From contig NC_039360.1 of NCBI RefSeq assembly GCF_003573695.1, positions 59,997,830 through 60,061,829 on the forward strand: 64,000 nt of DNA. The letters run 5' to 3'. A program made the translations under genes and the position numbers. The stretch comes from Papaver somniferum. Its lineage: Eukaryota; Streptophyta; Magnoliopsida; Ranunculales; Papaveraceae. Under the pieces are notes generated by a model. That model saw only the letters and a list, made by a program, of their open reading frames with translations. It was not told the DNA's origin and made no database searches. Positions 10,569 through 21,934 of the stretch are shown piece by piece (within the stretch, counting starts at the first letter, position 1; every line of letters begins with the position of its first letter).

Positions 10569-13500
10569 ACTTTCTTGTGAATACGCAAGGAAAAATACCT
10601 TACTTGTCTATCCCCTCCAAATCAAATAGTCACTTAGATGGGTATACTACATCCGCCTGATTGCTTCAATCTATAAGTGAGCGTTCTATCTAATTGTAGA
10701 CGCACTCTGTGGTTTAGAGTCACTTGATTTGGAAACAAAAGGATATATCTTGATTCTTTCAGAGATACGTAACAACCACATACATATGCTGAATTTCAAG
10801 ACCTTTCTAAAATTACCAAGCTAATTAAGTAGCGGAACACTATAAAGTTCATTACAAGAGAACAATTCCAAGGCAGTGTGAGAAACCTCGCACCACAAGG
10901 CGAGTCTTTATACTTTAAGACTGCTTTCTTCTCATTATGCTTTGTGACAAATTAATCATGTATGTCCAATAGGCTTTACACTTGGTTTGTTAGCACTAAT
11001 ACATCAAATACTTGTATATTTGTCAAAGAACCAAGTTCTACCTGGATTGTATAGGCCAAATATGCTCTTCGCTGACATTGAGCAATAAGAAGAATGGTTC
11101 GATCTCGTCGTGCTCTATTTTATTGAGCAACTATATATAAAAATAATCATTAATATGTTCGCTCGATCTTTCCATTGACTCGTGTGTGTTGTCATAATCC
11201 TTTAGGATTTCATTGTTCTCTGGAATCATTAAACTTCGGAGCGTCCTCTAGTAGTGATTCATGGACATATATAGTGAGAGACAATCATATGAGATGATTT
11301 CATTAACGATACAAATTAGGTTGTGCCTTACTCATCTACTTCCTTTCTAGGTGAGTATTAATCGAACCTGGTGGTCTCTCCATCTTCCTTTGTGGAGCCA
11401 CATCCTTAACTACACTTCCACCAAGTGTAGTAGTTACAACACCCTAGTCTATGGTGTACCCCATACTGAGGATTTCTAACCTTGTAAGCACATTTGCAGC
11501 TGGTAAGTGTAATCTTGTCACGTTGTTGATATCAATGCACTTTTTGGAATCGATTATTCTTTGTCACTTCACATTTACATTTGTGGAGTACAAGAATCAG
11601 TATGAGACACAGTGGGAACACACCACGACAATTCCTGTCTTTCTCTTAGAAAATACTTTTTCTTATCTCCCCATAACGATGGGAAAACTGTCTCATTAAA
11701 ATGACAACCCGCAAATCTAGCGGTAAGAGATCTCCCTCCAAATATGTTTAAAATACGGATAATTATTGGGAACATATTTCCAACATAACTACTTAACAGT
11801 TTTGAAGACCCATCATAGTATGATGTGGAGTCGTAATGGCACACATATAGTGCAACCAAAAATGCGTAAGAACACAAATGTCAGTCTTAAATCCAGTTAC
11901 CAACTGGTACACAGAAAAGGTTGACTAACATTGGGTTCTAAAACGAATTAAGTAAATATGCGTGTAATATTGCATATTCCCCAAGCAGTTAAAGGTAGGT
12001 TTGTACGCATAGCCATACCTTAGGCACCATCTGTAACCTTTGATGATAGCCTTTGCAAGACCATGGGGTATATGATGCTCTACATTGATCCTATTAAATA
12101 TGGAGTAACCATCAAGTCCTTTTGATGTATACTCTCTAGAATTTACAAGGGGTGGTGAGTCCTTACATGTATAATATGTGCTAGTAGTTTTACAAACGCA
12201 ACATTACTTGGGAACTATAACTAGTCCAAAATGTTAAAAATCCACGAGAGCCATAAGTCACTTTAATGGTCCGCATTCTACATGGATATTTTTCTAAATA
12301 TCACCTTATTTTCTTTGTAATATGGATTGTTTTCCATTTGCATCTTAGGATGGTCTCTGTCCTATTTTACTGAAGACTTTGTAAAATCAGTGATATGCTT
12401 TCTTACTTAAAAGCACAATGGGAATGGGAGGTTGTGCATCTAGTACTTTAGAAAACACTTATTGAGAGATATGCCGTCACTTCACATTTTGTCAATCTTT
12501 TTTCCGTTCTTTCGTTCACTCAAATAAAGTGATGTACGTATGAGTCATTTCAAAACGATCATCATGTCACAACCAAAGTAGCTTTATAGTTATGCCAAAG
12601 TCTGTATGAGTCAATACCCAATATTTCATTCTCGGGTTCAATATGGATTCAATATCCAAATATTAGTGGTTTACATTTCACCAAATCGACTCATAAATTT
12701 CTCTAAGAATATGCTTCCTTTCATATTCATTAAAGGTTATAAAAGATGCAATCAATTACATCCTCATCACTGTGAGGTTCCACATGATATCCATTTGCAT
12801 GGGTTTCTTTGGAATTTAACAAGGTGTGGTTATCTCTCGGTACATGTAGAGATTTTGTGACCTCTTTGTTATATCTTGAAAACAAATTTTGAGCAATGCT
12901 ACGCTCGATGATCCACCCTCGTAGTCACATTATAAGGAAATAGTTCAACAACTAGTTTAAATTCCTTAAGCTGGTGGGAGGGAAACCACTATCTGTTAGA
13001 CATTGAGTCTTGAGATATTAAATAAGTGGTGTGGCCTTATTAGTAACAAAAGTGAGATTCAACTCAAGTACTTTAGAGTGAATATATGTTACGTTTCAGG
13101 GAGGATGATATATTTTTCATCCGAATATATCTCAAATGCTATAGAGAATTTATGTCTTATGGGAATGATGTACTTTTCATTCCATAAGCACAAATATTGG
13201 ATCTAATTCAAATAAATAATCAATTGGCCAGGAAAAGTTCTTCTTGTCATTAGAGTTGATGTCTAAAGTATGACCTTTCCAGTGGAAATTGGTTGCTACT
13301 ATGGTACCCGCATTGCATTGCTTGTACCAATACCAGTAAGAAGATTCATTCCCAACTCTTTTCACATGCTTAACTTGTGTCAGTACGTCTAGCCCTCATT
13401 ACTTCGGGGATCTTATTATTTCCAGTTTTTCTACGATTAGTTTAATTTGAGAAATTTCTTCATCTCAACGGGTCAAGAGAATCTCATTTTGAATGTCAAC

Positions 13501-14095
13501 CATTTACTTTAGGTTGAATATCCTACTAAAGACAGTGAATCTCTTGTTGAGACTTTAACATATATTGGTTCATTAGTTTATGGATGAAGTAAAAAAAATG
13601 GAAGAGGGGGGGAGGGGAATCTGACTCATATCACTTTTTGTGAGTTCTTCCACAAAAATTGGGATGCATGTGTTTTGAAACACAAGGGAATATGTAGCTC
13701 TACCTTTTAGACAGTGCGTTGTCATTGGCATAAAGTTGTATGAAGGAATATATTCCTTATTCTTTTTCAAAGAAATGATTTCCACCTCAAATACACAATA
13801 ATGATGCTCTAAGTACTTCTGAGTCCAAAATGTCATTTTTGCGTCGAGTTAGGTCCAACCGGAAAAGACCTTACTAAAAAAAACAAACATAATCCGGTTT
13901 ACAGTCAAATTATGATGATCCAGTTAGTAGTGTTAACTCGTTAAGGTCATAACATGTTCAAGGCCCATGGAGAATTGCATGCCCATTAAAAAAAGAGAGG
14001 CAATAGTGCAGTTTAATGTTTTGGTTTCACAGGAATTAAAACAAATAATTGAATGACATAATTTTTAAATAAGTGTGATATTTACAAAATAATTG
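10569..14095 (-). other. Decayed retrotransposon interior
   Basis: No continuous coding frame. Short minus-strand stretches (for example 13365-13177 with an aromatic-rich SYWYWYKQ segment, and 11950-11900) could be remnants of Copia polyprotein, but I cannot match them to named domains. It is bounded by the RT relic and the satellite. Confidence 0.4.
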
Positions 14096-14096
14096 T

Positions 14097-14222
14097 AATT
14101 ATTATTTAATTGTATTGTATTGTATTGCATGTGCATGAATGTATTTGTGGAAACTAAATAGTTATCCCTATATTTGACTTTGCATGAATGCAAGAATATA
14201 TTTTAATTATTATTATTTATAA
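14097..14222. repeat. Isolated copy of ~102-bp satellite
   Basis: Contains TGCATGTGCATGAATG, TATTTGTGGAAACTAAATAG, TTATCCCTATATTTGACTTT and the closing TATTTTAATTATTATTA. It is the same unit as the array at 14816-15330, from which it is separated by the ORF segment 14223-14815. Confidence 0.85.
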
Positions 14223-14243
14223 TATGGAAAAACAACTTTTACA

Positions 14244-14813
14244 CTACTCAAAAGGATCCTCATCGGGCAAGAAACTTGTCGGGAGCCTAGCAACAAGCTG
14301 GGTTCCAACCCCTTTCTGCACCACAACACTTAACCTATGAAAAAGGAAATCTCCTACACGAATATTAGCATCATGGCTAGCCATAAAATTGCGCAAACGT
14401 TTAATAAAGTCTGTCGTTTCAACCCCAATCTCACCGAGAGTAGTAAAATCCAAAGCCCCAAACCCATAACCCAGGGATGTGCATTTTTCCAAATACTTGG
14501 TGTTCTTACGAATAACAACATCCTTGAGAGCTTGTCCCAACTCCAAAGTACCACTACCTCCTGCAAAGGGTGAAACAATCATCACATCCAAACAAACATC
14601 ATGGCCATTATCCCAATTGTGTACCAGAATGTCTGCAGGTCTCAGAGAAGTGTCATTATTAGCCAGGAGCCCTAGGTCCACCTCCTTACGTGCCAGTACC
14701 CCAGCCCGATAACACATGTCTGCAATCGTATCACGAACCAAGTCATGTCGAAACTTTAGACCCACTTCATTCGCGCAATGCACAACATGGTCATGTCGAA
14801 ACTTTAGACCCAC
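14244..14813 (-). CDS. Transposon-associated ORF, family unresolved
   Basis: An open minus-strand frame of 189 codons, the longest uninterrupted single-exon protein in the window outside the Gypsy element. It contains KFRHDLVRDTIADMCYRAG, RKEVDLGLL, RPADILVHNWDNGHDVCLDV and SPFAGG, and ends with FHRLSVVVQKGVGTQLVARLPTSF. This arrangement resembles a recurrent family of plant ORFs usually found in repeat contexts. The D...W..G...CLDV pattern is loosely reminiscent of a PD-(D/E)XK-type nuclease core, but I cannot confirm that. The first 24 codons are a short duplication: VGLKFRHD occurs twice, 48 bases apart. There is no clear promoter or true start; the frame probably continues a lost upstream part. 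It lies between copies of a satellite, inside the Copia element. Confidence 0.55.
   Translation of the reverse strand: MGLKFRHDHVVHCANEVGLKFRHDLVRDTIADMCYRAGVLARKEVDLGLLANNDTSLRPADILVHNWDNGHDVCLDVMIVSPFAGGSGTLELGQALKDVVIRKNTKYLEKCTSLGYGFGALDFTTLGEIGVETTDFIKRLRNFMASHDANIRVGDFLFHRLSVVVQKGVGTQLVARLPTSFLPDEDPFE
14742..14813. repeat. 48-bp partial tandem duplication
   Basis: CATGTCGAAACTTTAGACCC occurs twice (about 14744 and 14792), duplicating the 5' edge of the ORF and adding 16 codons to its frame. Confidence 0.8.
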
Positions 14814-14815
14814 TT

Positions 14816-15330
14816 TATTTTAATTGTATTTGCATGTGCATGAATGTATTTGTGGAAATTAAATAGTTATCCCTATATTTGACTTTGCATGAATGCATGA
14901 ATATATTTTAATTTGTATTCGCATGTGCATGAATGTATTTGTGGAAATTAAATAGTTATCCCTATATTTGACTTTGCATGAATGCATGAATATATTTTAA
15001 TTATTATTATTTTAATTGTATTTGCATGTGCATGAATGTATTTGTGGAAATTAAATAGTTATCCCTATATTTGACTTTGCATGAAGCATGAATATATTTT
15101 AATTTTTTATTATTTTAATTGTATTTGCATGTGCATGAATGTATTTGTGGAAATTAAATAGTTATTCCTATATTTGACTTTGCATGAATGCATGCATATA
15201 TTTTAATTTTTTTATTATTTTAATTGTATTTGCATGTGCATGTGCATGAATGTATTTGTGGAAACTAAATAATTATCTTTGTATTTGACTTTGCATGAAA
15301 GCATGAATATATTTTAATATTTTATTAATA
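14816..15330. repeat. ~102-bp satellite array, five copies
   Basis: Head-to-tail copies begin near 14831, 14921, 15023, 15127 and 15229 (TTGCATGTGCATGAATGTAT). The first lacks a TTATTATTATTTT segment, giving spacings of about 90, 102, 103 and 104. Sequence identity between units is high. The last unit has a doubled TGCATG and more changes, as expected at an array edge. Confidence 0.9.
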
Positions 15331-15674
15331 TTATTTATGAGTGGAAGATAATTATGGATATTATATATTATTTGTTTTTTCCCGATTTGGTAAGTTCAAA
15401 TTGTATATTAATTGACAGTAATTCATTTTTCTGAGAAACTAAATAGTCTAGCTAAAAAGATAAATATTTTATTATAATAATGCAGACGTTACAGAAGTTT
15501 ATAAAGGGGAATTGCGGGACATAAAAGTGAAATCTCATAGCATCTTCCACAAAATGGAAAGAAATGAAAACAGTACAAAATTATACAGCATAACATCAAA
15601 TTCTATTATGGCATACTTAGTAATCATAGATCAAGAATCCCATTCAATTAATCATAAAATGAAGCGGCCAAATA

Positions 15675-15807
15675 NNNNNNNNNNNNNNNNNNNNNNNNNN
15701 NNNNNNNNNNNNNNNNNNNNNNNNNNNNNNNNNNNNNNNNNNNNNNNNNNNNNNNNNNNNNNNNNNNNNNNNNNNNNNNNNNNNNNNNNNNNNNNNNNNN
15801 NNNNNNN
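15675..15807. other. Assembly gap (133 N)
   Basis: A run of unknown bases immediately followed by a poly-A stretch, which may explain the failure to close. Any open frame across it is meaningless. Confidence 1.
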
Positions 15808-16390
15808 AAAAAAAAAAAACGAATCGTCACCAAAAATATGCATACACACAGAACACTAAAACAATCAACTTTTTTTCTTTTTCTTTCTTCAAAACAATTA
15901 TTTGTTTTTGAATATCTTTAAATATAAAAATAAAATAAAATAAATAAGTAAATATAAGTCGGTATATTCATCATAACAAAGATGACTCACAAACAACATA
16001 GAATCTTAGAGTATCATACATCACTACATCTTATGATTCATAAAAAAAATTAATATGAACCACTTAAGGTTAATTAAGAATGCGCAATTGGGGGATATGA
16101 ATTACTTCCCCCAACCAATAGTGTTTTCTAAGGGGTGTTTTTGGGGGGCAAAAATACTAAAATACCCTTCCTTCAAAATAAAAATTAAGAAACTTAAAAT
16201 CAAAAAACAAAATCATATCCCCCATTTCCATCTTCACTTCTTATTAATCTCTTTTAGGGTTAGGGATTTGAAACCTAAATATTCCCCACTCCCTTTCAAA
16301 TTCTAAATTTTTCTCACTCCCTATCAAATTGTCTTCTCCTTTTCTGTCGGCTCCTCAATTTGAAATCAATTTTTTTTTTTACATTCGAAA

Positions 16391-16612
16391 CCATGCCGGA
16401 AGTGATGAAGACCATGCCGGAAGTGATGAAAAAATTCTACAAGTGATGAAGAGCATGCCGATATAGATGAAGAGCATGCCGGTAGTGATGAAGACTATGC
16501 CGGAAGTGATGAAGACCATGCCAGTAGTGATGAAGACCATGTCAGAAATAATTTTTTTTACATCGCCGGAAGTGATGAAGACCATGCCGAAAGTGATGAA
16601 GACCATGCCGGA
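16391..16612. repeat. 21-bp minisatellite (ATGCCGGAAGTGATGAAGACC)
   Basis: About nine units of ACCATGCCGGAAGTGATGAAG-type sequence, some truncated, with an ATTTTTTTTACAT interruption near 16550. Because 21 is a multiple of three, it stays open on the minus strand as a seven-residue repeat (GMVFITS); I do not read that as a gene. Confidence 0.85.
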
Positions 16613-16614
16613 AA

Positions 16615-16960
16615 ATGGTGCTGGCATGCTTGGTAACTAACATTCAATGTCGTAACTAAGTGCCAGCATGCTCGATAGAAATCTATCAATGCCGGTACTC
16701 AAGTGATTTTTTTTTTTCAAGTTTCTGGATACTTTACATCATATGTCGGCAAAGAAATTCAAGCAACATACCATGCCGGTAGCTGTACCGGCATACTCGA
16801 GAATTAACTGACTGTGCCGGCAGTGGACTGAAAACCAGAATTTTTTTTTCAAAACGGACTGAAATTCAATTTTCTCGTACACCGAAAACTCTGCGTAGAG
16901 GCAAACATTTATGAAAATTTCCAACATATGCCGGCATGGTATTCATACTTCTTCTATGCC
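16615..16960. repeat. Dispersed CCGGCAT/ATGCCGG motifs
   Basis: At least eight occurrences of ATGCCGG, CCGGCAT or TGCCAGCATGCT in both orientations, including CATGCCGGTAGCTGTACCGGCATACTC, a short hairpin near 16770-16796. They extend the composition of the neighbouring minisatellite. Confidence 0.5.
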
Positions 16961-17341
16961 GACACCGAGATTTTTCAGAGAAAAAAATGGAGAATTCAAA
17001 GAAAAAACTTCTTTTTATAGTTGAGCTAAAGATTCAGCAACAATTCTCTTTTCACTATCATCCACCATTTTCACAAAAAAAACTTCCCTCTCAATTTTTT
17101 TTCCCTCCTTCAACTCTCACCTCACCCAAAACTAAATAATACACTAATCATCTATCAAATAATCTTACGATTTTCCTAAGTATAATTAAACACTAAACCT
17201 GATTAGTGAGGGGTAGATTAGGAATTAAAAAAATAATTAGATACGGGGTGACCCTGATTTGATATTTGGATCCAGTTTTTATCCTTTTCCTCTATCCCCC
17301 AATTAGTTTTGGTATCTCTCAATCGCGCGTTCTTAATTAAC

Positions 17342-18138
17342 AGACGAGAAATCTATAGGAGAAACAAACAAGTGTTAGGATAATTAGGTCTTAACAGTAT
17401 ACTACTATGCCCAATAAATTAAACCAAATCAACCAATCAAAACGGTTCAAACAAATCATGATATTTGTATATTCACAGTCTCATACCACACGACATCATA
17501 CATATCATGGATGACAATGAAGCAAAAACACAACATGATGATTTTATAGATAAAAAAAATTAAAAAAAATAGTCATGGCCGACAAACCAATCATTTAATT
17601 GAAAGAAAGGTAAAAAAAAAAAATCAGACTTGCGTAAACCAAGATTCATTAAAATTAAACGGTGAAAACAACTCATCAAACCCATTCGCCTGATTCAAAG
17701 AGATAAAAAAAAATTGTGTCGATATATACCTTACGATCCTAAGGAATAGCAGGAAGAATCAGAACATAATCCAACTTTAGCTCGAAAAACAAACCAACAG
17801 ATTTCCTTTGGCGTTAATACAAATCAGCAGATTCCCTTCGTCCCATCTTTCACCCATTAACGTCGCAGATTTCCTTCCATCATTAGTACAAATTAAATCA
17901 GCAGATTTCCTTTTCCCCATAAATTAAATTAAAATAAAATAAATTAGATTAAATAAAATCAATTCTGCCACAATCAAAGGAAGAAAACCACTTAGCTTGA
18001 TGATGATTCCATAACTGCGACGATGTAAATCCGAGCACCATTTTTTTTTTAATAACTTGTATTTATCATCCATGTAGAAAAAAGAAAAAAACTTTAACCA
18101 ATCTCGCTCTGCGGTTTAGCTTCGTGCTTGATAACGTT
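17342..18138. other. Leader-like region, no gene
   Basis: AT-rich sequence between the TIR element and the 5' LTR, with repeated CAGATTTCCTT(T/C) blocks around 17800-17910. It would be the gag/leader side of the minus-strand Copia element; the base pairs nearest the LTR (18120-18138) give the primer-site-like GTTATCAAGCACGAAG. Confidence 0.45.
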
Positions 18139-18303
18139 TGGAGTAATAATAAGAAAGAGATAAAAGAGAAAGAGAAAAAGAACATTTCAATTAGCCAGAG
18201 AGGGAACCATATTACATAGGTATAGCATTCTATTTATACAAGGGAAGGGAAAACCCTAGTATTCTAACGGACCGCACATCCATGGGCCACAAGCCTTATA
18301 ACA
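18139..18303 (-). repeat. Copia 5' LTR
   Basis: 165 bp. On the minus strand it runs from TGTTATAAGG to TTACTCCA. It matches 8709-8874 with roughly ten changes. Confidence 0.8.
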
Positions 18304-18309
18304 TATATT

Positions 18310-19650
18310 TTATGTTCAAAGATATTCCTTGATTACTCAAGAAGATCTCAGCCCGAAATAAATTAAGAATCTTTTAATTAAGTTTGTTATTTTTATATGC
18401 TTTAATTACCAGCAATTAAATGCATATCTCTAGAGAATACAAATTAGTAATTTGCATTTACTAATTGGAGATTTTCTATTGAGAGATTTCGGAAAATATT
18501 GGACAAAGCATTTCCTGGAATTATGAAAACCGATTGGGAATTTATTGCATATCTTGAGAATACTTTCGATTTTGGAAATTCCTTGGTGTCCAAACATCCT
18601 TGGTCTATAAATACCTAAGTTTGCATTTCTAGCAAACTATCCTAAGAGCCAGGCAAACTTCATTTTTTTGTTGTTTCTGGTGGAGTCGTCTATCCAGAGA
18701 GGAAAGTACCCTAATTAGGCGAAATCTCGTACGACCGCTCGTTTAAAGACTTCTGTGGGATCAAGAAGCTCTACGAGTTCCGTTGGTGGGAAACTAGATA
18801 ATTACAGTTTATTAGTTTTCGATTGATTTGATTGGCTAACGGTTGTTGAACTTTGATTGCACCTAGTTTGTTTATTCTTGAGAATTTTCTCTTCTGAAAT
18901 AAGATTCACTCAAACTAGATCGAAGTGTCGACGGGATCTTTAGAACTGTTTGTATATCTAAAGACATCTTGTGATAAATTATTGCTAACACACCCCGTTT
19001 TGTGCGTGATTGATCACAAGAGTTTCAAGTGGTGTTGTGTAGGTTTAATTGAAGATTAAAGAAGATTTGAAGACAAAGAATATTTCTTATTGGTTTCTCA
19101 TATCTTTGTGTAGCACTAACCTTGATCGGTTGGGATCCAACTCTATTCGGATTTATTCGATTGATTAGTTGCGTGAGATTGGTAACAACTAATAGTTCTC
19201 TTGAGATCTATTTTGATTGTTACAAATCCGAATCTTATTATTTAGGTAATCGAGATTGGATTGATCTAACAAGGGAAAGGAGTTTATTAGTTTAAACGGA
19301 AGAGCCTTTGCATATGACTTGAGATATCTTTATCTGGAAAGAATCAAGAGAGTTGTTACCAAATAGATTTGTCGTTCCTTTACTGTTTGGAATACAATCC
19401 AAAGGAATTGTTCCAGTGCGTGCACTTATTGAATGTCGGAAGCGCAGGGATACTGAAAAAACTAAGTGAACTAGGGTTAGTTGATTGGTCTCAACTATAC
19501 GAAGTTGGTTTAGATTTTGTATAACGGCTTAATTCTGAGAGTATTCAATTCTGGACTTGGTCCCAGGGTTTTTCAGCATTTGCGGTTTCCTTGTTAATAA
19601 AATCTTGTTGTGTCATTTAATTTTCCTTTCCACAATTATAATTGTTGTTA
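18310..19650 (+). mobile_element. SIRE-like Copia LTR fragment
   Basis: Contains a TATA-like GGTCTATAAATACC at about 18602, the GTCGTCT...ACGACCG...AAAGACTTC series shared with 7370-7430, and a 3' part reading GGACTTGGTCCCAGGG, TTTTTCAGCATTTGCGG and TTCCTTGTTAATAAAATCTTG. That 3' part recurs, diverged, at 20410-20500. This is the order seen in long Copia LTRs. No adjacent polyprotein is preserved. Confidence 0.55.
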
Positions 19651-20139
19651 TTATAATTTAAAGTAAATTACACAAACGTTAACTCCGCTTTACTTGATAG
19701 TGATCCTATAGAGTTTGGTTAAGTCCGAACCCATTATCAAATAACCACACTTTGATTGTTGTATTGTCTCGATCTTGTATCCATAGACGATCACACAAAG
19801 TGTGAATACCGATTTGTAGTATTGTCTCGACTTTGTCCATTGATAATCACTTTCGGTAAGAGGACTTATAGATGGATAAATGAAAGATTGTGGTGTATTT
19901 GGGTACCCTCGTATTTTCATTGTTTTTTTGTTATCAAGGATTTCGTAATCTTTGTAACGCAAGCTAGATAGAAATTGCAAAGTTATCTTCGTCTCAGACT
20001 CTCTGATTCCTCAAAATAGATATCTGAAAACTGGTCTTATTTGATAAGTTGAAGATATAATTGTTCTTGAGAGGTGGTAAGAGATTCATGATTCTCATTT
20101 AAGTGAGTGTAAGTGTTATGGATTGTGTGGTTTGCTAGC
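19651..20139. other. LTR-derived sequence, no gene
   Basis: Contains two similar blocks (TATTGTCTCGATCTTGTATCCATAGACGATCAC and TATTGTCTCGACTTTGTCC-like, at about 19760 and 19820) and other direct repeats. It probably continues the retrotransposon fragment. Short open frames on both strands overlap each other and look like shadows of this repeat. Confidence 0.4.
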
Positions 20140-20900
20140 TTTGTTTATTATAAACATATTTCCAAGCCTTGATCTTTGATCTAAAGGGAAATCAAACAGG
20201 CTTATCTGTTAGAGCCAGATTGGTATCAAAAGTCTTCACTACTGCTGAAGCAACTCTTGGGATGTAAAGGACGTCAGCTAAGGGAATCAATTGCGTAGAG
20301 CCTTGTGAGGTTCAAGAGACGTAAGGAGCGCAACTGTAACTGAATCTCTTGGAGGGTGGATTCGGTCTCAACTGCATTCCAGTCTGAAATCTGATAGTAA
20401 GCTAGTCTGTGTAGCGGCTTAATATAGTTTGGTATTCAAATATGGACGAGGTCTCGGGATTATTCTGCAGTTGCGCTTTCCTCGTTAACAAAAATTTTGG
20501 CGTCTTGTCTTTTTTCTTTTCCGCATTTTATCGTTTATATTTATAATTGGTTTTACACAAGTTTTACGTATTCAATCTTGGTATATACTTCTAGATAATT
20601 GTGATCGATTACGAGACTTGTTTCTTGTAGAATTCGTATCTTGAAAGATATATAACAAGTTTTATAACTTTCCAGAATTTCAATTGGATTGTTAAGATAC
20701 GACTAGATCGATTTTTGATATCGTCCAAGTGCTCTTCTTAACAATCAGGTTCATTGACTTCTTGTCTATATACATACTGATTGAGAAGATATAGAGATAT
20801 AAACTCTATATACATATTGTCAATGATCATACACTTGGTCTACTTGCAATTGTATTAGGTTTTATCCATACAGGTTTCCGAGCAAAAAAATGTGGTGCTA
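20140..20900 (+). mobile_element. Second SIRE-like LTR 3' fragment
   Basis: The block TAGCGGCTTAATATAGTTTGG, then TATGGACGAGGTCTCGGG, then GCAGTTGCGCTTTCCTCGTT corresponds to 19526-19600 and differs at about a quarter of positions. It is therefore an independent, older copy of the same LTR family. Confidence 0.45.
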
Positions 20901-21930
20901 TACTTGGTACCATGTTCTTTTGAGAGAGTGCAAATTGTGTTTTAATAGACTCTGTAAGAGCACTATCGGTGGCCTCTTCTAAAACGCTGTAAGCTTGATA
21001 TATGTGATTGGATTTTTTTCTTCGAGAGATAAAAGCTTATATAAAAGCAAAATAAGACATTTCACGCAAATCATATTATGACAACTTTTATTAATTTGAT
21101 CACGATGGGAGAAAAATTGATATAAGTGAGAGACATCAATATAACTTTTATGTTAATTAATTAGCACCAACTTCTAGTAGCGTATAATCTCCTCCTGATT
21201 ACGCTAGAAAAATTTCATCTCATTTACGAGCACTTCAAGTTTTGTATAGTATTATCCGATTAATTCCAGGATATTACTCATGGAAATTTCTGGATTTTAA
21301 AGAAACCAGGTTGTACTACAGGTGCTGACTTCAAGCGCCATCCAAAATTTACGCCTTTCAACATTAAAATTATTTGTATTCTTCTAGACATACATATTTA
21401 CCATCAACCTTTGATTATTTCTAAAAACAAAAATCTTATGCAATCAAATTTCCAACAGAATTGAAATATGGACACTTTCTTTATCAAAAGAAATTTAAGT
21501 CAAGATCAATTAATTAAGTTACTTCAAGGACTAATGATATAGATTAACAAGTCGGATGCGCACCCGCTGACCTTTATTATCTTGGGATATTCCAAATATT
21601 ACAATTGGAATAACATTAAATTTCGGAGATTATTACCACAATTTTTTTGAAATAAAATTGATCAATATCCCTCAAGAATGCAACAATTCTTTGTTTCATT
21701 TGTATTTGAAATCGTTAGAACAATATTTCATCCTTTTAGGATCGTAACAGAAAACATTCTTTTATAAGAATGTAAAGAAAATATTGTCGCTATTTTTTCT
21801 TAGCGAAAATATCCACTTTGCTGTTTGATGAACGGTTTCTTGTAAGGAATGAAAACTGATGGTTCGTTATGGACGGTTTCTTGTAAAAAATAGAACTAAC
21901 TATTATTGACCTTAGTTGACATTTCTATTA
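20901..21930. other. No gene seen
   Basis: AT-rich sequence. GGTTTCTTGTAAGGAATGAAAACT and GACGGTTTCTTGTAAAAAAT form a short direct repeat near 21832 and 21872. No coding frame is convincing on either strand. Confidence 0.4.
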
Positions 21931-21934
21931 CCTT

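Larger units (their letters stand above)
16070..17341. mobile_element. TIR DNA transposon, non-autonomous, 1.27 kb
   Basis: The left end (16070-16098) reads GTTAATTAAGAATGCGCAAT and the right end, reverse complemented (17341-17313), reads GTTAATTAAGAACGCGCGAT; both then continue toward GATA. About 25 of 29 bases pair. TTAA lies in both termini, so the true edge and target site (TTAA or TAA) cannot be fixed. There is no transposase; the interior holds a 21-bp minisatellite and scattered CCGGCAT motifs. It sits in the Copia element, so it inserted later. Confidence 0.7.
8709..18303 (-). mobile_element. Ty1/Copia retrotransposon, decayed, with nested inserts
   Basis: Two direct repeats of about 165 bp (8709-8874 and 18139-18303) begin TGTTATA and end ACTCCA on the minus strand and agree at about 94% of positions. 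Just inside the 3' LTR is a polypurine tract, and just inside the 5' LTR is a primer-site-like GTTATCAAGCACGAAG. A Copia reverse-transcriptase relic lies at 10176-10568 on the same strand. The 9.3-kb interior is about twice normal because a TIR element (16070-17341), a satellite and an unrelated ORF sit inside it; most gag and integrase sequence is unrecognisable. Flanking 5-mers do not match, so the two LTRs could in principle come from different insertions. Confidence 0.7.

Noticed and set aside
15512..15859. Open frames on both strands across the N run
   Set aside because: The middle is unknown sequence; openness cannot be judged.
16379..16627. 82-codon minus frame with GMVFITS heptads
   Set aside because: The 21-bp minisatellite is a multiple of three, so the frame stays open automatically.
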